Assembly (NCBI RefSeq): GCF_004000215.1
Contig: NZ_RBVY01000004.1
Coordinates: 268,350-332,349, forward strand
Direction of reading: 5' to 3'
DNA from: Nitratireductor alexandrii
Lineage (GTDB): Bacteria > Pseudomonadota > Alphaproteobacteria > Rhizobiales > Rhizobiaceae
Length of the DNA stretch: 64,000 nucleotides
Within the stretch, counting starts at the first letter, position 1. Every line of letters starts with the position of its first letter. Below the pieces are notes generated by a model, which searched no databases, had not been told where the DNA came from, and saw nothing but the letters and a program-made list of their open reading frames with translations. A program made the translations under genes and the position numbers. This document shows, one piece after another, positions 55,958 through 64,000 of the stretch.

Positions 55958-57130
55958 CTAGCCGGCGGCCTTTCTTGGACGTGCCGGCTCCCTTCGTGCG
56001 ATCCGCCTTGCGCCTTCCAGCGCAAGGCCCGCCATCAACCCCCAGAAGGCGGCGCCGATGCCCAGCAGCGTCAGTCCCGATGCCGTCACGACGAAGGTGA
56101 CGATGGCGGCAAAGGCGTCGTCGGTGGTCGAGACGGCCGCCGACAGCGCGCCGATGAACGGCCCCGTCAGGGCAAGGCCGGCAAGGATCAGGATCAGTTC
56201 GGCCGGAAACGCGGCGAAGAGCGCGACCACCGACGCGGCAACGGCCGCCAGCACGATGTAACCGCCGGCATAGACGAGCCCGCCCAGCCAGCGGCGGGCG
56301 GGATCGGGATGGGCGTCGGGCCCTGTGCAGATCGAGGCGGTGATGGCGGCAAGCGAGGTGGTGTGGGCGCCGAACGGAGCGCTCACAAGCGAGGCCAGCC
56401 CGGTGACGCCCAGGATCGACCGGACGGGCGGATCGTAGCCGTCGGCGCGCAGTACCGCGAAGCCCGGCAGGTTCTGCGAGGCCATGGTGACGATGTAGAG
56501 CGGAAGCGCCAGCCCGATCAGCGCCGCGGCATCGAAGCGCGGCGTGGTCCAGACGAACTCCGACAGCACCGGCGCCGGCAGCGGATCGTTCAGATCGAAG
56601 GCGAGCGCCGTGCCGAAGCCGGCGACAAGCGCGCCGATCACCGCCCAGCTCGGCGACCACAGCCGGACCGTCACGAAGATCGCGATCATCGGCACGCCGA
56701 TCAGCGGCAGCGTGGCCGACCGGGTCACCGCGCCAAGAACGAAGTCGAACAGCACGCCCGCCAAGACGGCGGTCGCGAGCGAGGTCGGGATGCGGCGCAC
56801 CAGATCGCCCAGCGGGCGGACCAGCGCTGTCAGCAGGATCAGAATTGCGCAGGCTGCAAAGGCGCCCACGGCCTCGGCGAAGCCGATGCCCGACGAGGTG
56901 GCGACCAGCGCCGCACCCGGGGTCGACCAGGCCAGCACGATCGGCATTCGGTGGCGCGCGCTGAGATAACCCGACGCGATCGCCTTCGCCAGACAGACCG
57001 CCGCGAGCCAGGACGAGGTGGCTGCGGGCGACGCGCCGACCGCCTCGGCGGCGGCGATGACGATGGCGACCGAACCGCCGAAACCGACGATGACGGCGAC
57101 AAGGGCCGAGACGATGAGGGACAGGCGCAT
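55958..57130 (-). CDS. BenE-family benzoate/H+ symporter-like transporter
   Basis: The 390-residue protein starts at MRLSLIVSALVAVIVGF and has 11-12 membrane helices. BenE landmarks are visible: GFGGSVAIVIAAAEAVGAS near the start, LAWSTPGAALVATSS, FGAHTTSLAAITASICTG and a late ITASGLTLLGIGAAFWGL-like segment. Relatives import benzoate or similar aromatic acids with protons. It is divergent from a GntR regulator with a shared operator-like site, so import is probably induced by its substrate. Confidence 0.92.
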   Translation of the reverse strand: MRLSLIVSALVAVIVGFGGSVAIVIAAAEAVGASPAATSSWLAAVCLAKAIASGYLSARHRMPIVLAWSTPGAALVATSSGIGFAEAVGAFAACAILILLTALVRPLGDLVRRIPTSLATAVLAGVLFDFVLGAVTRSATLPLIGVPMIAIFVTVRLWSPSWAVIGALVAGFGTALAFDLNDPLPAPVLSEFVWTTPRFDAAALIGLALPLYIVTMASQNLPGFAVLRADGYDPPVRSILGVTGLASLVSAPFGAHTTSLAAITASICTGPDAHPDPARRWLGGLVYAGGYIVLAAVAASVVALFAAFPAELILILAGLALTGPFIGALSAAVSTTDDAFAAIVTFVVTASGLTLLGIGAAFWGLMAGLALEGARRIARREPARPRKAAG

Positions 57131-57159
57131 GGCGCTCCTTCGCGTCCATTTTCGTAATG

Positions 57160-57169
57160 TTGGATACAA
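57160..57169. promoter_or_regulatory. Candidate GntR (FCD-type) operator TTGGATACAA
   Basis: The site is close to the TTGTATACAA consensus of FCD-type GntR regulators (8 of 10 positions symmetrical) and lies in the 109-base gap between benE-like and gntR genes, in AT-rich surroundings. Confidence 0.45.
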
Positions 57170-57239
57170 TTTTATGATCTGGATATTAAGTCAACTGTGG
57201 ATTATGTGTACCGAGGCGGGTCGAAGGGCGGAGCACGCC

Positions 57240-57917
57240 ATGAGGGACGGACAGCAGCGCGGCGCACAGGCCGGCGAGATCGCGGCAAGGCTGCGCGACG
57301 AGATCGTCTCGGGCGCGATCGAGGGCGGCGCGCGGCTCGGTCAGGACGCGCTCGCCGAAAGGTTCGGCGTCAGCCGCATGCCCGTACGCGAGGCCTTGCG
57401 CCTTCTGGAAGCGCAGGGGCTGGTCGATGTGCCGCCGAACCGCTCGGCCATCGTCGCGCGGCTGAGCAGGGACGATCTTCTCGACATCTTCGACATGCGT
57501 GCCAGCGCCGAGCCGCTGGCGCTCGGGCTGGCCCTGCCCCACCTGACCAACGCGCAGATCGACCGCGCCGCCGGGATCCAGCGCGACATCGAGGCGGCGC
57601 CGCTCGACCGGTTCGGCGACCTCAATGCCGAATTCCACCGAACGCTGCATGCGCCCTGCGGCCGGCCGCGTCTGCTCGCCCATATCGAGAGCCTGAACGC
57701 GCTCGCCGACCGCTATCTGCGGCTCGCCATCGGCACGATGGACCATCAGGGCCCGTCCGACGCCGAACACCGGGAACTGCTGGAGGCCTGCCGCGCCCGC
57801 GACGAGGCCAGCGCCCGCGCGGTCCTGACGGCCCATATCGTCCGAGCGCGCGATACGCTCGCGGCGGCTTTCGAAAATCGAACGCCGCAATCCGGCAAGC
57901 CCGGCAAAGGAACGTGA
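57240..57917 (+). CDS. GntR-family transcriptional regulator, FCD subfamily
   Basis: The 225-residue protein starts at MRDGQQRGAQAG after a GGAG site; a longer in-frame version would run through the promoter. It has an N-terminal winged helix (LGQDALAERFGVSRMPVREAL, then RLLEAQGLVDV). An FCD effector domain follows with its metal-binding histidines (DLNAEFHRTLH, DAEHRELLEACR and TAHIVRARD). Members respond to organic acids. It is divergent from the BenE-like transporter and followed after 53 bases by an EamA transporter. Confidence 0.93.
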   Translation: MRDGQQRGAQAGEIAARLRDEIVSGAIEGGARLGQDALAERFGVSRMPVREALRLLEAQGLVDVPPNRSAIVARLSRDDLLDIFDMRASAEPLALGLALPHLTNAQIDRAAGIQRDIEAAPLDRFGDLNAEFHRTLHAPCGRPRLLAHIESLNALADRYLRLAIGTMDHQGPSDAEHRELLEACRARDEASARAVLTAHIVRARDTLAAAFENRTPQSGKPGKGT

Positions 57918-57970
57918 ATGGCGAACGCAAAGAGCACCGACGCCTGGCATCAGCACCGCAGGCGGCGCCG

Positions 57971-58867
57971 ATGAACGCACCGTCGGTCCCTGCATTGGGC
58001 AGCGTGTTGCTGGTTGCCATAGCGGCCGCGCTTTGGGGCACGGTCGGCGTCGCCTCGAAGCTTCTTTACGGCACGGCCGAGATTTCGCCGGTCTTCGTCG
58101 GCTTCGTACGTCTCGCGCTTGCCGCGCCGCTGCTGCTGATTCTGTCGCTGGCCACCGTGGGGCGGCGCACCTTCGCCTTCGCCGGCCGCGAACTGGGCGC
58201 CATCCTGATGATCGGCGTCTCGATGGCGCTCTACCAGCTTTTTTACTTCACCGCCGTCGCCACGACCGGGGTCGCCATCGCGACGCTGGTAACGATCTGC
58301 ACCGCGCCCTTGATGGTGGCGCTGCTCGCCGGCGGTTTTCTGGGCGAGCGTCTGACCGCGCCGATCATCGGTGCGCTGGCCATCGGCATCGCCGGCACCG
58401 CCATGCTCGTCGGCGTGCCGTCCGACGTCGGGGTGACGCAAGCCGCCGTCCTGGCCGGTACCGCCTGGGCGCTCGGCTCGGCGGCGAGCTTCGCCGTCTT
58501 CACCCTGTTCAGCCGCGTGCTGGCGCCGCGCCACCATCCGTTCACGCTGATCGGCATCGGCCTTGGCGCCGGCGCGCTGATGCTGCTGCCCGTCGCCCTG
58601 CTCACTATACCCGCGTCGGTCTCGACAGACGGAATGTGGCTGCTGCTCTATATCGGGCTGGTGCCGACCGGGTTTGCCTATATCGTCTTCTTTGCCGGCA
58701 TGAAGCGTGCCGGCGCAACAGTCGCCAGCATCGCCGCGCTGACCGAGCCGCTGACGGCGACGCTGCTGGCCTGGCTCATGTTCGACGAGCGCCTCGGCGC
58801 CCTCGGTCTCTTAGGCGCGGCCCTGCTCGTTGCCGCCATGGTCCTGCTGACGCGCGCATCGCGCTGA
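57971..58867 (+). CDS. EamA/DMT-superfamily transporter
   Basis: The 298-residue protein has ten predicted helices in two EamA repeats: LLVAIAAALWGTVGVASKLL at the start and TAWALGSAASFAVFTLFSRV at the second repeat. It ends in ALTEPLTATLLAWLMFDERL, the usual DMT closing motif. Such proteins move small metabolites, often outward. It probably shares transcription with the GntR regulator upstream and converges on a LysR gene. Confidence 0.93.
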   Translation: MNAPSVPALGSVLLVAIAAALWGTVGVASKLLYGTAEISPVFVGFVRLALAAPLLLILSLATVGRRTFAFAGRELGAILMIGVSMALYQLFYFTAVATTGVAIATLVTICTAPLMVALLAGGFLGERLTAPIIGALAIGIAGTAMLVGVPSDVGVTQAAVLAGTAWALGSAASFAVFTLFSRVLAPRHHPFTLIGIGLGAGALMLLPVALLTIPASVSTDGMWLLLYIGLVPTGFAYIVFFAGMKRAGATVASIAALTEPLTATLLAWLMFDERLGALGLLGAALLVAAMVLLTRASR

Positions 58868-58890
58868 GGCCCTGCCCACAGGGCGAAATC

Positions 58891-59784
58891 TTAGCGCCGT
58901 TCGTGCCGGCCCGCCTGCGCGATCAGCCAATCGCGCACACGGCGCACCGGCTGCGAAAGATGCCGCGTGTCGGGCACCAGCATGAAATAGCGCTCGCGGC
59001 TGGCCATCACCGGTTCGGGCAGGCGCACGAGCGTACCAGATCGAAGCGCCTCGTCGCAGATCACATCGTCGCCGATGGCAATCCCGATGCCGCGCATCGC
59101 CGCGTCGACGCACAGGTGCGAGCGGTTGAAGTAAAGGTGTCCGGCCGCGTCGTCGAGCGACAGGCCGAGTGCCTCGAAACAGCGCCGCCACCAGAAGATG
59201 CCGCGCTCGTGGATCAGCCGATGCACCAGGAAGAAGGCCGGATCGTCGAGCGCCGGGCCTTTTTCGATCAGCGCCGGCGCGGCGACCGGAAAGCCGTCGA
59301 AATCCAGAAACGGCTCGGTGCGAAAGCCCGTGCACTGCGTCGGCCCCCAGGTCAGCGCCAGATCGGCGTCGCCAAGCACCGCGCGCGGCGGGTCGGGCCG
59401 CACGCGGATGTCGAGATGAACGTTGAGTTCGACCAGCGCCGCCTCCGTCAGCAGCGGCATCAGCCAGCGTGTGGCAAGATCGGACTCGATATCGAGCACC
59501 ACCGTGCGACGACCGACGCGGCGGCGCAGACGCCCGGTGTCGATCTCCAGCGCCGACAGCGAATCGGCCACGGTGCGGGCAAGCAGGCTGCCCTCGCCGG
59601 TCAGCACGACATGGCGGGCATGGCGCTCGAACAGGGCGACGCCCAGTTCACTCTCCAGGTTGCGCACCTGTCGGCTGACGGCGGCATGGCTGACGCCGAG
59701 CTCGTCGGCGGCGCGGGCGAAACTGCCCTGGCGGGCGGCGGCATCGAAGGCGCGCAGGGCGTTGAGATTGGGAAGTTTGCGCAT
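58891..59784 (-). CDS. LysR-family transcriptional regulator, GcvA-like
   Basis: The 297-residue protein starts at MRKLPNLNALRAFDAAARQG, with the GcvA-type helix-turn-helix (SFARAADELGVSHAAVSRQV). An effector domain follows. It is divergent from the MFS transporter gene at 59886. A 25-bp palindrome with perfect 8-bp arms lies three bases before its start codon, so it should repress itself and control the transporter. Confidence 0.95.
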   Translation of the reverse strand: MRKLPNLNALRAFDAAARQGSFARAADELGVSHAAVSRQVRNLESELGVALFERHARHVVLTGEGSLLARTVADSLSALEIDTGRLRRRVGRRTVVLDIESDLATRWLMPLLTEAALVELNVHLDIRVRPDPPRAVLGDADLALTWGPTQCTGFRTEPFLDFDGFPVAAPALIEKGPALDDPAFFLVHRLIHERGIFWWRRCFEALGLSLDDAAGHLYFNRSHLCVDAAMRGIGIAIGDDVICDEALRSGTLVRLPEPVMASRERYFMLVPDTRHLSQPVRRVRDWLIAQAGRHERR

Positions 59785-59787
59785 GCC

Positions 59788-59812
59788 CCAGCGTAACAAA
59801 AACGTACGCTGG
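59788..59812. promoter_or_regulatory. LysR operator: CCAGCGTA-N9-TACGCTGG
   Basis: Two perfect 8-bp inverted arms flank a 9-base A-rich centre and contain a T-N11-A core. It lies between the divergent LysR and MFS genes, right next to the LysR start. This is the clearest LysR box in the window. Confidence 0.7.
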
Positions 59813-59885
59813 AGCAAGAATCCATCGCTTGAGCTTTATCCCTGCTTTCTCTTGTGTGCATGCACACAATCGGAGCGCCGCGGAC

Positions 59886-61076
59886 ATGACGTCATCCAGG
59901 ATCGAAGCCACCAGCATCATCGCCGCCCTTGTTTTCGGCGTGCTGATCTACGGGCTGGCCATGGGCACGACCTATCCGCTGCTCGGCGTCGTCTTGTCCG
60001 GTCAGGTTTCGGACGCCCTCAACGGCCTCAATGCGTCCGCCACGGGCCTCGGCCTGGTCGCGGGGGTTCTTGTCATGCCGCCGGTGGCCCGCCGCGTCGG
60101 CGCCGGCACGACCGCGATGGTCGGCGTGGGCGTGATGACGGCCGCACTCGTGGTGCTCGCCTTTGTCCGGGATTTCTGGACCGTCTTTTTCGCCCGCATG
60201 GTGCTCGGGATCGGCGCCAATCTGATGTTCATCGTCGCCGAAGCCGCGCTCAATACCTTTGCCGACCCGGCACGTCGCGGCCGGGTCATGGGGCTTTACA
60301 GCACGGCCGTGGCGGTTGGCTTCGTGCTCGGTCCGGCGGTCGTCGCCGCCCTGCCCGACCGGCCGCTGCCGATCCTGGCCGCCTGCGCCCTCATCACCGC
60401 GCTCGCGGCACTGCCGTTCGCCCGCGCGCGGCAACCGGTCGATATGGCGGTCCGGCCCGCTTCGGCGCGCGGCATCCTGCCGGCGGTCATCGGCTATCCG
60501 TCCGCTTTCGCCTTCGTCTTCATCGGCTCGTCAATCGACGCGGTGGCGATCAGCCTTTTGCCGGTGATCACGCTCGGTCAGGGATTTTCGCTGCAACAGG
60601 GGGCGCTGTTCGTCACCGTTTTCCATGTCGGCCTTCTGGTCGGACAGCCGGTCGTCGGCTTCGCGCTCGACCGTATCGGCCGGCGCCGCAGCGTGCTTGT
60701 CTGCGGCGCGCTGTCGCTTGCCTGCACGCTTGCCATCGCAATCGGCGGACCACTCGGCTTCTGGCCCGTCGCCGCGTTGATGCTGACCTGGGGCGGCGCC
60801 AATTACGGGCTCTACACGGCGGGGCTCGCGCTGATCGGCGACCGGTTCGCCGGCGAGGCGCTGACGGCAGCCACGATCGCCTTCGCCGCCGTCTATGCCA
60901 TCGCCTCGACGATCGCTCCCGCGCTCGCCGGCGGGACGACGACATTGCTGGGCGCAGCCGGTTTTTACGCCCTCGTCGCAGGCATCTATCTTACGGCGAC
61001 GTTGATCGGCGCCATCGCCTTCCGGCCCGCCGAGCCGACCCTTGCCGGCCAAGAGGCCGAAGCGCAGTGCGATTGA
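59886..61076 (+). CDS. MFS transporter
   Basis: The 396-residue protein starts at MTSSRIEATSI and has 12 helices. The MFS pattern after helix 2 is degenerate (MPPVARRVGAGTTAMVG), and the middle loop motif FALDRIGRRRSVLV is well kept. It looks like the YcaD/CynX-type group of small-molecule transporters. Divergent from a LysR regulator with a shared operator. The substrate is unknown; efflux is likely. It converges on the DHA2-type gene with a 21-base gap. Confidence 0.9.
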   Translation: MTSSRIEATSIIAALVFGVLIYGLAMGTTYPLLGVVLSGQVSDALNGLNASATGLGLVAGVLVMPPVARRVGAGTTAMVGVGVMTAALVVLAFVRDFWTVFFARMVLGIGANLMFIVAEAALNTFADPARRGRVMGLYSTAVAVGFVLGPAVVAALPDRPLPILAACALITALAALPFARARQPVDMAVRPASARGILPAVIGYPSAFAFVFIGSSIDAVAISLLPVITLGQGFSLQQGALFVTVFHVGLLVGQPVVGFALDRIGRRRSVLVCGALSLACTLAIAIGGPLGFWPVAALMLTWGGANYGLYTAGLALIGDRFAGEALTAATIAFAAVYAIASTIAPALAGGTTTLLGAAGFYALVAGIYLTATLIGAIAFRPAEPTLAGQEAEAQCD

Positions 61077-61097
61077 GCGGTCTATCGGGGCGGGCCG

Positions 61098-62546
61098 TCA
61101 CGACAGGGCCTTTTTACCCTGACGGTGCCGCGCATCGGCGATGGCGGGCGAGACGAACCGGATCATCGCCACCAGGCCGACCAGCGCCAGCGGCAGGCTG
61201 CCAAAAAACACCCAGCGGGCCGGCGGCAGGAACGCTTCAGCCGTGTCCGCCTGCGCGAAGCCGGTCGCATTGGCGATGATGCCGATATAGGCCGCGCCGA
61301 GCGCATAGCCGAGTCGCTGCACCGTGGGGATCGCACCGGAGATGCGTTCGGTCTCGGCGGGGTCGGAAAGCGTCGTCACCCGGCGCAGGACGAAGGTCCA
61401 GGCGATACCGAATCCGCCGCCCTCAAGGATCGCGACGAGCGCGATCAACCAGACCGGGCCGGCCGGCACGGCGAGCGCGAACCCGGCGATGCTCGCCACC
61501 ACCATCGCCATGCCCACGGTTATGTATTTGGGGTCGTGGCGCGGATCGGCACCCGACACGAGGATCGCGAACACCGTCCAGCCGACCGCCGAACAGGCAA
61601 CCAGATAGCCGGCGACGATCGCCGACGCCCCATGGATGGCGACGACCAGCAAAGGGCCGTAGGCGGTAATCGCGATGGTCGCCGCCGACATCGCCAGCAC
61701 CATGGTGAGCGCGCTGGCATGAGCCGTTCCGAGACCGAACGGCACCGACGGCAGCAGCCGGTCGGGTCCGGCGCGCCCGTCGAGGACGAGAAAGACGATC
61801 AGCAAAGCCGTGCCGGCGGCGATGAAGGCCGGCGTCGCCACCGGATCGATATCGATGCCGGCATAGGCAACGGCGACCACGCCGGCTGCCAGAACGGCAA
61901 GCCGGAGCAGTGGCACATTATTCGACAGCTCCGCCGCCGGCGGCCGTGCCCCGAGCCTGGCCACCAGTCCGATCCACAGCGCAAGCGCCAGCGCCTGCGC
62001 GGCGAAAAAGACGAACCCGGCCCGCCAACTGGCATATTCGACGAACAGTCCGCCGATCAGGGGACCGAGAAAGGACGATACGCCCCACAGCGCCGAGATC
62101 GCCGCCATGGCCCGCGCCATCAGCCGCTTGGGGAACAGGATGGAGACAGCGACGAAGGACAGCGCCATCAAACCGCCGCCGCCGAGCCCTTGCAGGAGAC
62201 GGCCGGCGAGCAGCGCCGGCATGGTCGGCGCAAACGCGCTGACAAGGCAGCCGATGGCGAACAGGAGGCCGGCAAGCGTCATCGGCAGGCGCAGCCCGGA
62301 GCGCAGGACCAGGAAACCGCCGGTGGCGCCGGCAACGATGGAGCCGATCTCGTAAAGCGCCACCGACCAGGCGACCAGCGCCCCGCCGCCGATCTCGGCG
62401 ACGATCGCCGGCAGCATGGTCGCCACGATCAGCCCGTCGGCGGCGTGCAGCCAGACGCCGAGGCACACCAGCGCCAGCGCCGGCGCATGGTCGCGCGTCA
62501 GGACCTCGGACCAGGTGACGCGGCTGTGGGAGGCGTGTTCGGCCAT
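61098..62546 (-). CDS. MFS transporter, DHA2 (14-helix drug:H+ antiporter) type
   Basis: The 482-residue protein has about 14 hydrophobic segments, the number for DHA2 exporters. Landmarks are ARLLQGLGGGGLMALSFVAV (motif of helix 4-5) and WGVSSFLGPLIGGLFVEY (antiporter motif C region, G-x8-G-x3-GPxxGG-like). It should export drugs or metabolites. It is divergent from the SufR-like regulator across 57 bases with a palindrome in the centre. Confidence 0.92.
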   Translation of the reverse strand: MAEHASHSRVTWSEVLTRDHAPALALVCLGVWLHAADGLIVATMLPAIVAEIGGGALVAWSVALYEIGSIVAGATGGFLVLRSGLRLPMTLAGLLFAIGCLVSAFAPTMPALLAGRLLQGLGGGGLMALSFVAVSILFPKRLMARAMAAISALWGVSSFLGPLIGGLFVEYASWRAGFVFFAAQALALALWIGLVARLGARPPAAELSNNVPLLRLAVLAAGVVAVAYAGIDIDPVATPAFIAAGTALLIVFLVLDGRAGPDRLLPSVPFGLGTAHASALTMVLAMSAATIAITAYGPLLVVAIHGASAIVAGYLVACSAVGWTVFAILVSGADPRHDPKYITVGMAMVVASIAGFALAVPAGPVWLIALVAILEGGGFGIAWTFVLRRVTTLSDPAETERISGAIPTVQRLGYALGAAYIGIIANATGFAQADTAEAFLPPARWVFFGSLPLALVGLVAMIRFVSPAIADARHRQGKKALS

Positions 62547-62575
62547 TGACGGCGGCCTTTCGGTCGATATTATAT

Positions 62576-62589
62576 AAAGTGATTACTTT
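62576..62589. promoter_or_regulatory. Candidate operator AAAGT-GATT-ACTTT
   Basis: A 5-bp perfect inverted repeat with a 4-base centre lies in the AT-rich 57-base gap between the DHA2 transporter and the SufR-like regulator. It overlaps the likely promoter of both genes. Confidence 0.5.
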
Positions 62590-62603
62590 CTAAAAAGAGA
62601 CCG

Positions 62604-63248
62604 ATGTCAAGGCCGACCGACGAACAACTGCTCTATCTGATCAAGAGTCGGGGTCCGGTGACCGCCCGGGATGCCGGGGCGGCGCTCGCCATGACGCCGG
62701 CCGGCGCACAGCAATGGTTCGCCAAACTGGCCGAGGCCGGCCTTGTCGCGCCGGAGGATCGCCGGCACGGACGCGGCCGCCCCCTGCGCTACTGGGCGTT
62801 GACGGAACACGGCCATCGACGCTTCCCGGACCGCCATTCGGACCTGACGCTAGATATGCTGGCCTCGACCAGGGCCGTGTTCGGTGCCGACGGGCTCGAG
62901 CGGCTGATCGCCCATCGCGAGGCGCAGACGCTTTCCAAGTACGAAGCGGCGATGGCCGGCTGCGCGACGCTTCAAGCGCGCGTGGCGAAACTCGCCGCGT
63001 TGCGCAGCGCCGAGGGCTACATGGCCGACTGGCAACGGGCGGACGATGGCGGCTTCGTGCTGGTCGAAAACCATTGCCCGATCTGCGCGGCGGCCGCCGC
63101 CTGTCAGGGCCTGTGCCGATCGGAACTGGCGATCTTCCGCGCCGTTCTCGGCCCCGGCGCCACGGTAGAGCGCACCGAGCACGTGCTCAACGGCGCCCGC
63201 CGCTGCGCCTATGCGATCGGCCACGCCAGCCAACCCGCCGAAGTGTAA
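62604..63248 (+). CDS. SufR/DeoR-like winged-helix regulator with putative Fe-S cluster
   Basis: The 214-residue protein has an N-terminal winged helix (GPVTARDAGAALAMTPAGAQ, GRGRPLRYWALTEHGHRRFP) like SufR. Its C-terminal part has VENHCPICAAAAACQGLC with cysteines at about 158, 161, 167 and 171, and then ERTEHVLNGARRCAYAI with cysteine 201. SufR-type regulators bind a [2Fe-2S] or [4Fe-4S] cluster through such cysteines and sense iron or oxidants. Here the neighbour is a DHA2 exporter, not suf genes, so the sensor seems to control efflux. Confidence 0.88.
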   Translation: MSRPTDEQLLYLIKSRGPVTARDAGAALAMTPAGAQQWFAKLAEAGLVAPEDRRHGRGRPLRYWALTEHGHRRFPDRHSDLTLDMLASTRAVFGADGLERLIAHREAQTLSKYEAAMAGCATLQARVAKLAALRSAEGYMADWQRADDGGFVLVENHCPICAAAAACQGLCRSELAIFRAVLGPGATVERTEHVLNGARRCAYAIGHASQPAEV

Positions 63249-63310
63249 GCAAGACTGTCCGGCGCGGCCGCGCATTCGTCCCGTCCCGGGCCTGATGGAA
63301 GCGGCTATCC

Positions 63311-63931
63311 TCAAGCGGCGACCAGCGCCAGCCCGACCGAGGCGAGCAGCATCGCCGCAAACGCGATATTGGCCGCGCGGCCGATCCTCGGATGGCGCAA
63401 CAGCCGCGAAAAGCCCGCGCCGAAGGCCAGCCAGGCGGTGTTCACGATGACGATGACGAGGGCGAGCGCGACGAGCTTTGCGCCCGTATCCGCGCCGAGA
63501 TGGCCCGGAACCAGCGTCTGGCTGGCATAGACCGCGCCGATGGCGGCAAAGGCCTTCGGATTGGCGATCGCCAGCAGAAAGCCCGGCACGAAGGCGGGTG
63601 CGCTGGCGCCATCGAGGGCCATCTTTCCAACAGGGGCCGTCGCAATCCTCCAGGCGAGATAGACGATATAGGCCGCCGCGATCCCGGTCAGCACCATCAC
63701 GAGCTCCGGCCGGGCCAGGATCAGCGCGGTGACGCCCGTTGCGATCATCAAGAGCACGCCGGTCGTGCCGGCGACGATGCCGGCGAGATAGGGCAGGCCC
63801 GGCCGGAAGCCGTAGGCGGTGCCGATCCCGGCGAGGCTGAGCGTCGCCGGGCCCGGGCTGCCCATCAGCGGGAAAGCGGCGAGCCAGAGCAGGCCGAGCG
63901 CGTTTGCAAGATGCGGCAAATCCTCCATCAT
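63311..63931 (-). CDS. LysE/RhtB-family amino-acid exporter
   Basis: The 206-residue protein has about six helices and the LysE opening GLLWLAAFPLMGSPGPATLS with the conserved GPATL. Further family segments are GTAYGFRPGLPYLAGIVAG, then YLAWRIATAP and GFLLAIANPKAFAAIGAVY. Such proteins export amino acids or related compounds from the cytoplasm. It converges on the SufR-like gene. The ATG at 63931 is used; the last 69 bases of the window hold nothing certain. Confidence 0.93.
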   Translation of the reverse strand: MMEDLPHLANALGLLWLAAFPLMGSPGPATLSLAGIGTAYGFRPGLPYLAGIVAGTTGVLLMIATGVTALILARPELVMVLTGIAAAYIVYLAWRIATAPVGKMALDGASAPAFVPGFLLAIANPKAFAAIGAVYASQTLVPGHLGADTGAKLVALALVIVIVNTAWLAFGAGFSRLLRHPRIGRAANIAFAAMLLASVGLALVAA

Positions 63932-64000
63932 CGGGCCATGATCGCCGCCGCGCTTCCCCCTGTCTTGAACGATCGTGCGCCATGACCGGCCCCGGCGCCG

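Noticed and set aside
63982..64000. Possible start of another gene at the right edge (ATGACCGGCCCC)
   Set aside because: Only six codons remain in the window, too little to support a gene.

Overview
The window is high-GC bacterial chromosome that reads as an alphaproteobacterium of the Hyphomicrobiales (Rhizobiales), Mesorhizobium/Phyllobacteriaceae-like. The evidence is the gene neighbourhoods trpD-trpC-moaC-moeA, ppiD/tpiA-secG-pyrG-kdsA, and rlpA-dacA-tmk-holB-metG-tatD-MBL beside a tRNA-Ser. These follow gene orders I know from that order. No species can be named from the sequence alone.

Layout. (1) 1-8.6 kb is a catabolic cluster. It holds the tail of a hydantoinase-B-type gene, a PcaR/PcaU-like IclR regulator, a divergent FolD paralogue with a 5-formyl-THF cyclo-ligase, a RidA protein, and a plus-strand operon of [2Fe-2S] ferredoxin, FAD ferredoxin reductase, Rieske oxygenase, glutamine-synthetase-like ligase and a CHMI-like tautomerase. 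The operon has a strong promoter and a perfect palindromic IclR-type operator. (2) 8.6-23 kb is housekeeping: MoeA, MoaC, TrpC, TrpD, a PpiD-type chaperone, TpiA, SecG, an L,D-transpeptidase, PyrG, a TMEM43-like membrane protein, a DD-carboxypeptidase, a VOC protein, KdsA and dodecin. (3) 23.1-26.6 kb is one secreted caspase-like protein with about 13 TPR-like units in a higher-order repeat, followed by a universal stress protein. (4) 27.3-31.5 kb is a lower-GC island: a tight five-gene minus-strand operon (NanE-like barrel lacking its catalytic lysine, PNPOx-like flavoprotein, small unknown protein, FemAB-like acyltransferase, methyltransferase), ending in AT-rich DNA with fused remnants of an IS481-type and an IS30-type element.

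(5) 31.5-44.8 kb returns to backbone (YbaK, MBL, TatD, MetG, HolB, Tmk, DacA, RlpA). A surface-glycan module (GT-C-like membrane protein, small membrane protein, GtrA flippase, GtrB-type glycosyltransferase) is inserted between tmk and dacA. tRNA-Ser(UGA) follows. (6) 45.2-49.8 kb, just past the tRNA, is an accessory block with a divergent LysR: SDR, small membrane protein, DUF924, LtrA and a K+ channel. (7) 49.9-54 kb is a TetR-controlled HlyD/FtsX-type ABC export operon. (8) 54-64 kb holds RecQ and then a run of regulator/transporter pairs: BenE, GntR and EamA; LysR and MFS; DHA2-MFS and a SufR-like Fe-S regulator; and LysE. Several of these divergent promoters carry clear palindromes.

The two most likely undescribed systems are the Rieske/GS/one-carbon catabolic cluster (0.65-8.6 kb) and the five-gene island operon (27.4-30.9 kb). 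In both, an enzyme of a known family (FolD, NanE) has lost its signature catalytic lysine, which suggests repurposing.
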